From Phanerochaete sordida (taxonomy: Eukaryota > Basidiomycota > Agaricomycetes > Polyporales > Phanerochaetaceae), in NCBI GenBank assembly GCA_019973155.2, contig BPQB01000038.1, positions 241,867 through 305,866 of the forward strand: a stretch of 64,000 nucleotides of DNA, given 5' to 3'. Positions 11,450 to 23,384 of the stretch are shown here, in pieces (position 1 is the stretch's first letter; every line of letters begins with the position of its first letter). The notes under the pieces are model-generated. The model made no database searches and was not told where the DNA came from. It saw only the letters and a program-made list of their open reading frames with translations. Made by a program: the position numbers and the translations under genes.

Positions 11450-13241
11450 TCAACCCTGTGACAGCCACACCTTCTCGGCGACCGCGAGCACCATCTCCCG
11501 CTCGACAGCCCCCAACAGGGCCCGCGCCCCGCGTGCGTGGCTTTCCCCGCCTTCGCGCGGCGCCTGCGCCCCATCAGGATCGTCGCCGTCCCTGCGCGGA
11601 GTCGCGCATCGCACGTGAATCCGCGGGGGCGCCGTCCACCGGAGGAGGCCCGCGAGCACCGTGCATACGCCCTCGCGCAGGAGTCTGTCGGCGTCGACGT
11701 TTGCAGCACCAGGCAAAGGCGCGACAGTGGCATGGAGCACGCTGCAGAGGTACCACATCGCGTCCTTGCGCGCGAGGGCCGCGATGCGGGCCGCGGCCGC
11801 GTCTACTCTTGCGTTTGCATTTGTGTCCGGCGGGCGGGCGCGGGGCTCGCCGCTGCGAGGCTCCGCTGCGCCGGGCCGCTGCTTCTCGCAGGGCGAGAGT
11901 TGCGGGGGCAGTCGCGCGCGTGGGAGCGGCGCGCCCGCCCTGGCGGTTTCGCCGGCGTCGCTGGCGGCGTGTACGGTGGCGGGAGCGTCGTAGAGTTCGG
12001 CAAGCGCGCGGGCGGCGGAGAGGGTTAGCGCGGCGCGGGCGCTCTGGGCGGCGGCGGTGAGAGCGGGCGCAGGGCCGCGCGAGAGTTCGTGCAGCGCGGT
12101 GAGCGCGGTGTGCAGCAGGCTTGCGGCGGCCGGCCGTGCGTCGAACGCGCGCTTGCCGGCGCGGCAGGAAGGCGATTTGGCGGTAATGTCGGGGGAGAAG
12201 AGTGTTGTGAGATGAGCCAATGAGAGCGGATAGAAGCTTGTTACGACAGGGATGAGCACAGTGGTCGATAATCGACCAATGAGGGCGTCCGTCCGGGCAC
12301 AAGAAGTTGCGGGATCGCTTCGGCGAGGCGTCCGGATGAGCGGCAGAGCAACAAGTACCAGACGGCGAAGCAGGTCGGACAACGTCTGCATGACACTCGA
12401 AGTCGCACTAGAGGGGTCGGCAGGTGGTAGAAGAGAAGCCAGGGTCGCGGCCAGGGAGTCGATAGCACGAGAAATCGCGAGAGCATAAGTCTCAGTCGAG
12501 ACTCCAGGCGGCTCTGTCCGTCTAGCTTCAATCAGAGTATCCAGAACTTGAAAGGCCGCCATTAGTCCATTGGACTCGAACAACGCCAATGTCGAAGGCT
12601 CTAGGGAAGGCAATATTTGTTATTCGGGCATGTGGGAGCGCATATACCCAGCAAAGTTGACCCTTCATACGTACTGGGGAGCGCGGTCGGGGCCATATCT
12701 TGGATTTGACTGTCTTCAGAAGATGGCTCTTGCGGCCCTGAGTTCTTTTTACGAGACTTCTTCTTAGTGGGGATCGGGGTGGGTGCAGGGCACGATGGGG
12801 TAGCGTTCTCGACGCGGGCTGAGGCTCTGGTAGACATGCGGGTGGCAGTCGACTCTGCGCAGGGTCATGAAGGTGAGACATCCGTCAATTAAAACGTTCG
12901 CACGGGGGATACCTAAAGTCTGGGTTTCGTATTTAGCTCGAAGCTCTTTGAGTTCCTTCTCAAGGTTCATCATTCGTGTGCGCCATGGTTCAGACGCGTC
13001 CGACGTCTCACGAGTGGGGCTGCCGCGCAGAGGATGTCTCTGCTGTAGCTCGAGCACATATGCTGCAGAATGTTAGTGCACTCAACGTCTGTAATGAGTC
13101 AGATAGCGTACCTGCGCAAGATTGGTCTGCAGGCTTGTGCCGCAATGCGATGAACGCCTGAAGGAGCTCATTTTGCAGGAAGCGCGTCGAAATAAATATA
13201 GCACATACAATCGCCAGGCGTAAATTGTCCGAGTGCTGCAT
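11450..13241 (-). CDS. MEI4: Mei4-like meiotic recombination initiation protein
   Basis: Five exons on the minus strand join in phase: 13241-13209, 13157-13112, 13062-12913, 12854-12648 and 12600-11450, giving 528 residues. The spliced N-terminus contains NLRLAIAFIALRHKPADQSC, which matches the conserved Mei4 motif (animal form: hydrophobic helix then RSKPADKSS). A WRTRMMNLEKELKELRAKYE coiled coil follows, as in Mei4. A basic Ser-rich linker and an Ala/Leu-rich helical C-terminal half (about residues 145-528) follow. Known Mei4 forms a complex with Rec114 that helps Spo11 make meiotic DNA breaks on chromosome axes. The family diverges fast, so the call rests on the N-terminal motif and coiled coil. 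Splicing three introns of about 50 bases is needed to reveal it. Schizosaccharomyces mei4 is an unrelated forkhead factor; its Mei4 orthologue is Rec24. Confidence 0.65.
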
Positions 13242-13619
13242 GTTGTCAGGGACGGGAGGCTGGAGGATGGTGCCTGTGGTGTGGGCAGAGAAGGCGGTGA
13301 GGACGGCTTTGGCACAAGGCGCAGTGACAAGCTGTCACGCTGTCTCTCGCCGTTCTTCAGTAACTCCGTCACACAAGTCGTTCTTGCACGTCGTCGATGT
13401 AGCCCCGAATAGTTTGTTCGGAAGTTGGAGAAACGACAAAGAGATAGCTGCGCAGGATCACGGCTGGTCTGCGAAGATGGGAGCGTACACAAACGACACA
13501 GGGAAGCCTGGCACCGCACCTGCCTATCCTGGAAGCATAACGTTCATTCGCATTCGGTGACTACACGCGAACTTACAGCAACGAAAGGGCACTGGGGGCA
13601 CTGGGAGGTAGCACGAGAT

Positions 13620-14605
13620 CTAACGTTGGGTGTCAATGAGATCGTCCATAGCCGCGTCGCCTTCGCCAGCCTCCTCGCCTTCTTCCTCTGCTTCTTCGTC
13701 CGCTTGGGCAGGTCCACCTGGGCTCTGCTGCTGTCTGTGGTACTGTAGGACTGCGATGAGTACGAGACTTCGCGACAATTGCGAGGACATACATGGTACA
13801 CGGCGGTCCAATACCCGCTCCAATACATAGCATTGAGCGCCTTCTCGAACGCCTCGTCCTGACCAACGACAGCACCAGAGGAGGCAGGAAGATATGATTG
13901 AGGATACTCGGCAGCGTGTGCCTCCGCCTGCTCGGCGCCGCCATTCGCTGCCAGGCTTGGGTCGTGACTGGGTACGAAGGTGTTGAAGTCCAGAGGCTTC
14001 GAGTCCGAACCGTCGTTCGCCGGGGCAGCAGTAGCACCGTTGGTCTGCTTGGCTTTACCTTTGCCGTTGGCGAGCTGAGATGGGCTGGGAGGGACGTTGT
14101 ACCACCTGCAGTCTATATCAGTCGCGTCCAGCGTTGGTAATCTGGGACTCACAATGGTGACTTTTTGACAGGTTCGTCCTTCCAGCTCTTTCCCTTGCCA
14201 TGATACGCCTGGTACAGCTTGTTAGCTGTAGCCCCGGCGCGAATGTCAGGTACTCACCTCATACTCGGCAGTGGCAGAGTTCCATGCGTCGATGAGCGCA
14301 GAGTCGTCCCAAATCTCCTCATGAGTCAGGTCCCTGCTCTCCTCCTCCTCTTCCTCGGCGTACTCCCCGTTCTCCGGGGCACCAGCAGCATCGCTGCCGT
14401 AATTCATCGCGTCGGCCTCGTTGCCGGGGTCGTCCCAGTGCTGCACATGTTGTTGGGTGCGTCTAGGAGGCGCCTTTTGGTGCGTCCTCCGCTTTTTAGC
14501 TGGGGGCTGCGTTGTGGAGGGAAGGGGCGGACCTAACTGTGCTGAGCCAGCAGCCTGCGGGGTTTCGAGGTCGTCGTAGGAAACCAGAGTCCGTCTGTCC
14601 GCCAT
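13620..14605 (-). CDS. SMN1: Survival motor neuron (SMN) protein, Tudor-less
   Basis: Four exons (14605-14258, 14208-14153, 14105-13793, 13742-13620) encode 279 residues. The N-terminal half carries the SMN Gemin2-binding helix (WDDSALIDAWNSATAEYE) after an acidic, glutamate-rich stretch, then AYHGKGKSWKDEP and a Pro-Ser linker. Near the C-terminus is the YG-box oligomerisation helix (ALNAMYWSGYWTAVYHYH), in which one usual glycine is alanine. No Tudor domain is visible, as in fission yeast Smn1. SMN is the core of the complex that loads Sm rings onto spliceosomal snRNAs. About 33 residues, largely acidic, follow the YG box, whereas this helix usually ends close to the C-terminus. The last exon may start at either of two AG sites in the same frame. 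The gene lies 212 bases downstream of the calpain gene, on the same strand. Confidence 0.88.
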
Positions 14606-14817
14606 AATGCGTGTCGAGTCCAGACGGTGTGCAGGAGCAAGCCTGAAGGTGAGAAGACCGTGGGAAGAAGCTGCCTGCCTGGATATGCGGCAATTCCCAC
14701 TCTGCCGTATTTGGCAGCTGTAGTCGTCACGGAAGCTCGTTCCCTCGCAACTTCGAGAGCTTTGTTTGAGTTCGCACAACCCATGGTCGTAAAGAGAGTT
14801 TTTGCCGTACTAAATCA

Positions 14818-17800
14818 CTACCTAGATAATGTTACAAGATTTACGCTGGTGCTAGACGTCGAGGTATACACGAGCAACCTGAACGGCATACACACTCCAG
14901 GGTTGAACGTGGACGGGATGATGGCGTACGACCCAGCCTGGGCAGTGACAGGGCCGAGCGCGACCCCGCACACTGTCTCTGCATAAGGTCCCGACGTCGC
15001 CACCAGCGATCCTAGTGTCCCATCGTTCTTGAGCTGGAAGAGCGTGGCATTGAGAGATACGTTGGGGTTTCGATCCGACAGCTGCAGCCGTATTCTGCGG
15101 AGGATAAGCGACAGACCAAGTGGCAAAAGCGAAGTTGTACGTACAGCACCTGCGACTGAGCAGAAAGCTTCAGCTCGTAAACCGGGTTACGCTTGTACCT
15201 CTCGAACTGCGGCGCGCCTGCAGCAGTCTCTGCCGTCCTGTGTATAAAATCTGTTGAGTCCTCATCGTCTGCACACCGAACATGTACGCACCATTCTCCA
15301 CGAATAGGCTTGCAGAACATGCCAGCGCCCTCCTGCGGTATAGGCTTCAACTCAAAACGCGCACCGCACTCGACATTGAGAATAAAGGGCCCCAGATGTC
15401 GGCTGTCGAACGCGGAGACGACGACGGTGTAATCTCCCGCTACGCAGCGTCAGCTCGACGACTCGTGATTCAATGAAAGCGCATACCGCGGAGTTCCTTC
15501 GACACAGACGCATACCCGTAGTTGTACGCTCCGGAGCTGCAGGCGACGTCGTTCTGCGCAAAGCTGCGGCATCTTCAGGCCAAGTCCGACGGAGACACAG
15601 CGCTGCACTCACTCGGCGATCCGCTGGCCGTTCGACCACACCGCGAGGATGTTCAGCGGGACCCGTCTGTCTCCATGGAGCGACAGCCGCGTCCGCACTT
15701 TCTTGTCTCTGCCGGTCTTCGCGGCGCTGTCGTCCGGGTGGAGGCGCAGATGATACTGAGGGTTCGTCATGAATGTGGGGAGGGCAGGGTTCCCGCCTGC
15801 GTTCTTGCCAGCAATAAAAGCACCGGTAGCCTTGCACGGACATCAGATGGGCAGGGCCAGTGCGGATTTACTGACTTACCTTCTCGGTATATGGCAGAGT
15901 GAATGTCTCAGTCTTCCAGAAGACTGGGACCGATGCGTAGGCCGTCACGGTGAATCCGACGTCGTCGTACGGGCCGTCATATGAGGCAGTGAGGGAAATG
16001 ACGTCCTCAGAGGCTGTAGCGCGCACCTGGAAGAGAGATGAGAACGATTGCGGCATTCAAAGTCCATCGTATGCGTACCAGCATCTGCGTGTTGTTCGTA
16101 TACTCGCCCTGCCGAGAGTCAGCTCTAGTCTTCCGACCAGCTTTACACCATACGCGCACCTTAAGAACGTCCAGGCTCGTACTCCCGGGGTCATTTGCAG
16201 ACAACGAGATGAACTCCCCAGAGCGCTTCGTGTCGACGGTATGGCGGGTAAGCAGGATCCACACCTCCGTATCTCCGGTAGCGGGCTGGTCGAGGGAAAG
16301 GCGTAGGTCTAGCTGCCTATGCGATGCTAGGCCCGCAGTTAGCTTCCAGTTCACGCTTCATGGATTTGAACCTACGAAGCGCATCCTGGGCGGACGAATC
16401 CTTCTTCCATGTTCTATACACATCAGTTAGGGCGGACAAATACTGGTAGATGGAGCAGTGGCATACCCGTGGAAATTGAGATGGTGCGAGAACATCTGCG
16501 GATCCCAGCTGAAGTATATCCCATCGAACAGAATGCATGCTTCGTCCCATGAAACTCGATATATGCCTATATGGATTGAATTAATCAGTGTCAAGACATT
16601 CACAGACGTGACGAAGAAGCTCACGCGAAGCTTCCCTATCGCTATCCTCGAGGGATAGCTTGGAAACATCTGGTTCGCCGTCGCCAATGCCATCCTGCGC
16701 GATGACAGGCTCTTCCCAAGGATCGAGGAGGACTAGAGTCCGCTCATCCTCATGGTCGACAATATCTGACAGGAGGCGTCAGACACGCATTCGCTGACTT
16801 CCTGCTGACGACGCACCTATGATCGCATACGAGTGAGCAGGAAGCAGCGGGATAGAGTCGATGGCGTGCTGTCGAAGTTCAGCCCCAGTCCCAAGCGTCC
16901 CCATGCACCGTCCTGATGACTGATGAGTGCGTGCCAGCGACCAGAAATGATCAGCTACCTTGAGAGAACGCGCTCGAGAGCCTCTTCCACGTCCTTTCTC
17001 GCTCGAAATGTTGACTGCTTGCGTCAGCAGCAACTCTCTCGCGCAGAGACGGGCAGGTTCTACCTTGCAATCTCTACATGCTCGGGTATCCATCCGGTGA
17101 GGGTACTGTGCACGGGCTGTCAACCACACAGATGTAGCCAGAGTGTAGATACGCACTATAGATCCGTGCTTGATAGCCTGATGTGCGGTACATAAGCCTC
17201 AAACGGCGGGAGATCACCAAGTCACGTACGATCCAGGAAATTCGTATCCGCCCATGAGCTTCATGTACTGTAAAAACGAATATCAGGCATCGCAGATCAG
17301 GAAGATTGCGTCCACTCACAGCTTTCTCGAGGAGTGCAGGCCATAGTTCACGTTTGGCCCCGGTTGATATGCACATCGTCGAGCCGTCCGGGTGGCACGG
17401 CAGATCCGCATCGATGTCTAGTACATATTACAGCACAGTCTGAGGGAGCACTTTGAGCGCGATAGACATACCGACACGTCTGAGTGCACCATTGAACATA
17501 ATGCGCACAGAATGTATATCATCTGCTGTCGGCAGCCCATCGCTGTCTTGGGGGTACAGCGAGGACACAGCCAACTGCGTGCAGCCATGTCAACAGGGCT
17601 TGGTTTCGCCGATCGGTTGTAGCTCACTTTAGTGCCAAAAGCCCGATTATGCGCGATGCAGACCGCTATCGATGCACAGAACGAGCAATCTGACACGATG
17701 TGCTGAGTGACATCCTCGGGCAGCAAAGAGTCTACAGAGGAGCAGACCGTGCCGTCAGCTGCAACGGGCTTACGCCATGACGCCGACAGCCTTTGCTGCT

Positions 17801-18337
17801 CCTCAGAGAGCCCAGGCTGGGTCAGATCGGTCCTGATCTCGATTCTAAATAGCAGTCGGATGACAGAATGAACGTACTCACCGCTGGGAAGAACCAGGGC
17901 CGGTCCACACTGGGTACGTTCTCCCGTTTACGACGGAAGATTTCTGAAGCACAAGCTGCTGCTCGCCTGTTGAAAGTAATTTTGAATGAATTTAGATTGG
18001 CAGGCCTCGGTATGTATACGTACGTTCCGAGAAGGGATCGCTCACGACAGGAGCGACGTCCTTCTTCGCTTTGATCTTCTCCGCGCGCCCAAGAGCCTTC
18101 GCAGCCTCAGCCTTCCACTTTCCCCGCACGGAAGCGTCCGATGCAGTACGACTGAGGTGCAGAAACTCCTCGGCAGACTTGACGTACAGCTTGAACGCCA
18201 AGCTGAAGTCTCCGCTGAGCTCGGCCCTCGTTGCCCTGGTGTACAGCGTCTGGGAGTAAGCTCGTATCGAATCGAGTTAGAGAAGTGAGAGCATGACATA
18301 CTTGAGCCTCTTGAGATGATGTGCCTCGCGACGACAT
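14818..18337 (-). CDS. RIM13: Calpain-like cysteine protease of the Rim/Pal pH-signalling pathway
   Basis: Many short exons on the minus strand. Exons 1-2 (18337-18302 and from 18249) give an N-terminal MIT domain (AFKLYVKSAEEFLHLSRTAS, ending in KALGRAEKIKAKK) that docks on ESCRT-III. Next comes the calpain catalytic core. The nucleophile is in DCSFCASIAVCIAHN (about 17690), the histidine is in LLPAHSYAII (about 16830), and the third-residue region reads LLDPWEE (about 16720). RVSWDEACILFDGIYFSWDP then leads to beta-sandwich domains, ending with YAIIPSTFNPGVCMPFRLLV at 14880-14950. This order is that of PalB/Rim13, which cleaves the PacC/Rim101 factor at endosomes under alkaline conditions. 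Oddly, aspartate stands where papain-fold calpains normally carry the catalytic asparagine (NPW). Start is the first ATG before the MIT domain; exact internal borders were not all traced. Confidence 0.87.
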
Positions 18338-18678
18338 GTTCGGACGCGGCGGTCGTGGTCGGGCGAGGCCAAGTCACATTTCCAGGAGCCGACGGACGAC
18401 ACGTGACTGCACCGCTTTGCGACGCCACAAAGCTCTTGCTAGACGCGCAGGAACAGAGGGCAAACAGGCTTTTGGTGCCTTATCCCCCGGTAATGAAACA
18501 AGAGAAGATAGGTGTATATATAAGCGTAATATATAAGTGGTTAACCAAGCGAGGAACCGCGGCATGGGCTACGTAGATAGATAGCAGAGAGTATATTTAC
18601 AGCGGACTCCGAGAGCGATGGGTAGTCAAAGATAGACTCCACACATATCATCAGCGCAGATAATTTTGAAACAGACTT
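18338..18678. other. Intergenic between the P450 3' end and the calpain 5' end
   Basis: A 341-base gap between two minus-strand genes: the 3' flank of the P450 (AT-richer, 18490-18678) and the upstream region of the calpain gene. No separate gene or RNA is seen. Confidence 0.6.
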
Positions 18679-21073
18679 CTAGTGCTCTTCGGGGTCCTCG
18701 AAGTCCATCGTCACCCAGAGACCGCCCTGGACGTACATCGTCAAGTGCGACTTGAAGACGACCTTGTCCTGGCCGTCCGTCATCATCGACGTCGCCCAGC
18801 CGGGCGAGGGGACCGACTTCGGGCTGACCTCCGGGTGCAGCTCGATCTTCGCGACGTGTTGCAGCAGGCGGATGAGCATGAAGGACACCTCGTTGTACGC
18901 GAACTGCCGCTTTGTCAGCTTGGGCACCACCGGGATCAGGAAACTGCTCACCTGTTGACCGAGACAGATGCGCGGGCCAGCGTTGAACGGCAGGAAAATG
19001 AACGGGTTTGGCGTGAGGTACTTCGACAGCCGCTCATCGAGGAAGCGGTCCGGGTCGAACTTGTCGGCTGCCTCACGGTCAGAAACGCTCCGAAATCGAA
19101 GTGATGGCGCATGCTTACCGTCGGGGCCCCAGAGATCCTTGCGGCGATGCATGATGAAGACCGAGTACATGCAGCGAGTGCCGGCGGGAATGTAGATGTC
19201 ACCCTCAGGCGATGGCCAGACCGTCGGCGCGGTGCTAAAGCGGACGTTGAAGGGGCTACGCGCGATTGACGTTAGGTTCGCTGTAGCAGACAAGCCTGAG
19301 CGGACTTACACAGGGGGATACATCCGAAGGACCTCTGCGGAGATGTGAGCACATTATGCTCAACTCAATGCGTATACACTTGCCGTTGATGAACGCGCGC
19401 AAGTACTTCATGTCGCGGATGTCATCGTACGTGGGGCGCCTCGAACCAACAGTGTCCAAAACTTCCTTGCGCAGGCGCTGCAGGATCTTGGGATGCTCGG
19501 CGAGCATGTAGCCCGCCATCGTGAGCGTGATCGCCGTCTGCGCAGGTACGTCAGCGGCGCGTGATACCGGAGCGACAAGCTAACACACGGTGTCGCGTCC
19601 CGCGAGCAGGATATTGAGCGTCTCGTCCCTGATGATCTGCGGATCTGCAGGGCGCAATGAGCACGAGCGACGTCAGCGGGGGCGCGGCACGCACCGTCCG
19701 TGAGCTTGACGAGGTGCTCGAGCAGCGTCGCGCCGTCCTCGACGGCCTCCTCCGCGCGCGCCTTGGCGGCGCGGCCCTTGCGCGCGAGCGCGTCGCGCAG
19801 CAGCGGCTGGACGAACTCGTCCATGACGCGCACGGGCGCGTCGACCTTGTTCGCCCAGAACTCCCAGAGCGGCCACGCGGCGGTGTAGCGGCTGCGGCGC
19901 GCGCTCGTGAGCTGCGCCTCGAGGAACGCGTGCGCGAAGCGGTTCGCGGGGTGCGCGCGCGCGCCCGTGTCGCGCGCGGCCTGCGGCGCGGTCGGCGGGT
20001 ACGGCAGCGGCGCGGAGAGCGAGCGCACGTCCTGGCCGAAGAGGAACTCGGTCGCGGAGTCGAGCGTGAACCGCGAGACGAGGTCCTGCGAGCGCGCGGG
20101 TCAGTGCTGCGCTGCTGCTGCGCCGACGGGCTTGGCTCACCTGCCAGTCGATAGCGACGCCCTCGGCAAGGCGGGTCTTGGCATGGTTCAGAGCTTCTTC
20201 CGCATGCCTAGCAGTAATTCGCACGATCGCCGCAGCCCGATCAGCGCCCTTCTCCTCTAGACACATACGGACTGCTCACCGGTCGAACATATCGAAGTGA
20301 GAAATGCGGTCACGACTGAAGAACGGGCGTGTCATCCCCCGGTGGAACCTGAGCAGAATAATTGATACACTGGGTTAGACGAGCGTTGGAGGACACTCAC
20401 TTCCAGAGCTCTCCATCGGCGTTGAACACTCCGGAGCCCAACAGGGACTTCATCTGGGCGTGAAACACGGCGCCCTTTTCGTAGTTGTTAAAGTCCGTAG
20501 CCAGAATCCTCTGCGTAGTCTTTTAGTAGTTAGGGCGAAGGCAGTGTCCAGAGCGCGAACCTTGATGTACTCGGGTTCCGCGGTGAAGACCTGATGGATG
20601 TGAGCGACGGCGACAGCAGTACGATGCTTGAGCGCATACCCTGTCTTGAAAGAGCAGACGGATGTTGAACGTCCAGCCATAGGTCCTGGCGAACTCAGAC
20701 AGACGATACCCTCAGGGGGGATGAGGACGAGGGCATACCCGACGTCATCTCACTCACCAATGACATGGTCCTCGACCTCCTTGTTGTTCGACGCCATCAG
20801 GTCGACCGACCCAGGGTACTTCGCCGCGATCTGGCGGGGCAGCCGCGCGCCGCGCGCGGCGGCCTCACGGGCAGCCTTGAAGTCGTACCAGAAGACGACC
20901 GCCGCGAGCGCGGCGGGCCAGGAGAGGACGCACGCGAGCGCGAGGGCCCAGCCAGGGACGCCGACCGCGAAGTACGTTTCCGCGACATACGCCGCGAGGT
21001 AGACCGCGGCGGGCGGCGCGAGCAGCAGGGGCAGGTTCGGGAGGAGGAACGCCAGGCCGGGTGGGAGGGCCAT
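18679..21073 (-). CDS. Cytochrome P450 monooxygenase, CYP63-like
   Basis: A minus-strand gene of many exons, starting at ATG 21073 and ending at the stop 18679-18681. The N-terminus has two hydrophobic segments ([20 protein letters not shown] and a [20 protein letters not shown] segment), which anchor it in the ER membrane. Family motifs follow: an I-helix LLAGRDTV (about 19585-19610), the K-helix EVLRMYPP (ExxR, about 19315), a FDPDRF perf segment and the heme loop [15 protein letters not shown] with its cysteine ligand (about 18960-19000). In Polyporales, CYP63-type enzymes oxidise alkanes, fatty acids and xenobiotics; the substrate here is unknown. The middle exons (19680-20100) are much more GC-rich than the ends. 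No neighbouring pathway genes are present, so a role in a secondary-metabolite cluster is unlikely. Confidence 0.9.
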
Positions 21074-21126
21074 GGTGACGGAGGAAGATGCGGAGACGCG
21101 AAAAGCACTGGGCCTATCACCGCGCA

Positions 21127-21135
21127 CTTATATCT
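21127..21135 (-). promoter_or_regulatory. TATA-like element of the P450 gene
   Basis: On the minus strand the sequence reads GATATAAGT about 55 bases before the P450 ATG, a normal distance for a fungal TATA element with a short leader. Position is the only evidence. Confidence 0.35.
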
Positions 21136-21605
21136 GCGCACAGGGGCGTCGGCGCGAGCAACGAGCCTAGGGCGAGGGTCAGTCACGGCATCTCCGATTG
21201 TCTGACGTGTTTGAGGTGTGTACGCAGGAGCGGACAAGGAGGCAACAGTTGATTTGCATCCGCAGAACACACCGGGACACTTTCGTTTTCCCGGCACCAA
21301 GATCTGCGGACAGCAGCACATGTGAAAATGCGACTATTAGAGCACATCACCGACGCGGGAACCATCTGTCTAGGCGCATGATGGAAAGAAGCTTCGGGCA
21401 TGAGCATGTGGCGGGCCGCGCGACAGAGACCTTTTGTGAGCAGTGTGGTCCATTCAAGAGTGTACATACATACAGAGCAATGCAAACGAGAGGGGAGAAA
21501 CATGAGAGGCAGAGACACCGGTGTTCCCACCATCAAACGTACAAGATGTAACGAGCAAGCAGCGGCATCCACGCCGACTCGGGCATGCTGTCATCAACGA
21601 CGCGC
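21136..21605. other. Intergenic between the eIF5 3' end and the P450 promoter
   Basis: A gap of about 470 bases holding the P450 upstream region and the eIF5 3' flank. No further gene, repeat or RNA is seen. Confidence 0.6.
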
Positions 21606-22904
21606 TCACTCGTCGTCCGAGTCGTCGTCGTCGGCCTCCTCCAGCCACTTGAGGAAGGGCTCGCTAGCCTTGCGAACCTTCTTGCTAGTCTCCTTGTCGA
21701 CGTACTTCTTGCTGACGTGGGTGCCCCACTGGGTAACGACCTCCTCGTCCAGGACGTCCGCCTGATAGAACGCCATCAGGATCTTCGGGACAGAGGGGAT
21801 GAGCTCGGGGTATGTCATGCCAACGAGGCGTTCGACACCACCGAGAAGGGACTTCTGGTGCTTCTCCGAAGTCACCATCTGCGATGGGGATGAGTAACTG
21901 ATGAACAGCGGCGACAACTGCAACGCACCTTTTTGAACAGAGGGGCGTTTGCCGCAATCTGTTTGACGATGTCCTCATCAAACAGACTTTGGACAAGCAC
22001 CTGCACCGACTTGTGCTTCTTCGCGATGCCCAGCTCCTCGGCCTTCTTGTAGATTTCGACGGGACCCGCGTCGCGGTTGTCCTGCGCCCAGAAGCCGAGC
22101 TGCTTGTACGGGCTGTTCGCGTCGTCGTCATCGTCGTCGTCGTCGCCGAGCGCAAGGTTGGCCATCAGGCTCTCCGCAGCCTTGGTGCGCGCTTTGACGG
22201 CCTCCTCGGAGGTATCGACGGACCAGTCCTCCTTGGCGAGCTTCGAGTCAGCGTTGAGGTCAGCAGCCTCCGCCTTGATGCGCTTCGTGAGCTCGTCGTC
22301 GCTCTCGCCATCGAACTCGCCATCAATCGGCGGGGTCGCAGCCTCAGCGTGCGCGCCGTTCGAGGGGCTGTCTGCGCCGCCCTTCTTCTTGCCCTTCTTC
22401 GAGGTCTTGGGCGGGTTCTTCAGGATGAAGGTAGTGAGCTTGTGGCGCATGTCCACGCCGGTGCGTTCGCCGCAGGCCTTGCAGTCGCGGATGATCTCTT
22501 CCTGCTTGGTAATGATGAGGTCCGTCTCGGGGTTCTTGCAGGACTTGCAGAGGACAAACTTCTCGATGAAGACATCGAGAAGCTCGCGGAGCTTGGTCGC
22601 GTCATGGGCACCGTTGACGATGTAGCGGTCGTTCTTCTCGTCGAAGGACGTCTGCGCGCCGAGTTCGCAGCCGAAGAACTTGGTGGGGTACGTGGGAGGA
22701 CGAGAGAGCGCGCGAGCGACGTCAGACATGTTGGGGACGACCGTCTTGATGCCGTTACCCTTGCCTTCAATCTTGGTAAGAAGGAGGGGCATGCTGGGAA
22801 GAAGTTCAGCACGATATGGACCCTCGACGCGCCTTGCGGACTCACCGGTAGCGGTAGAACTTGTCATCGACATCGCGACGAATGTTGACGATTCCGGCAG
22901 CCAT
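21606..22904 (-). CDS. TIF5: Translation initiation factor eIF5
   Basis: Three exons (22904-22846, 22793-21929, 21878-21606) encode 398 residues, close to the usual family length. The N-terminus [20 protein letters not shown] carries the arginine finger region that triggers GTP hydrolysis by eIF2. A zinc-binding module follows, with [13 protein letters not shown] and [21 protein letters not shown] charged linker (KKGKKKGG and an aspartate run around residues 225-275) leads to a C-terminal W2/HEAT domain ending [18 protein letters not shown], the acidic-aromatic box that binds eIF2-beta and eIF3. The factor acts in the cytoplasm at start-codon recognition. The ATG at 22904 fixes the conserved N-terminus. 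Confidence 0.95.
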
Positions 22905-23384
22905 GTTGGACAGTTAGGTTTTAACGCTGCAAAGGACATGTCATGAGCCTCAGAGAGGACGCCAATGATAATTTCCAGCTCACAAGAAGACTAGAAAGTC
23001 GAAGCGGGTGGTAACAGTCTTTATGCCGTGATATAGCGATTGGAGGCCGAAGCATGAATCCTCTGTTCTCACAGAAGATGCCGGGTAATGTGGAGGAGTG
23101 GGGAGAAATCGTGAAGGTCGGTCGGAGGGCGACGCTTACGCAGATGTGTGCGGGGATGGTGGTGGTAGAAGACGAAGGGCAGCCTGCTAATTTTCCACGA
23201 ATTATACAGCCTTCGGGTTTTGCCGGTGCCGGTCCAAAGCGGGAACGTGCATTCGACCCCGGCTCAACACTCGAATTTTGCTCTCAGGCCAAAGTAATTG
23301 CCAGAGAGAAAGATATGCATAAGGCTACAGGTATACTCTACGTCTACCCAAGAGATACAGCATCTAGAGAGGGAAGGACGAAGC
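22905..23384. other. Intergenic between DBP3 3' end and eIF5 promoter
   Basis: A 480-base gap between two minus-strand genes. It contains the eIF5 upstream region and the DBP3 3' flank; no other feature is seen. Confidence 0.6.
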
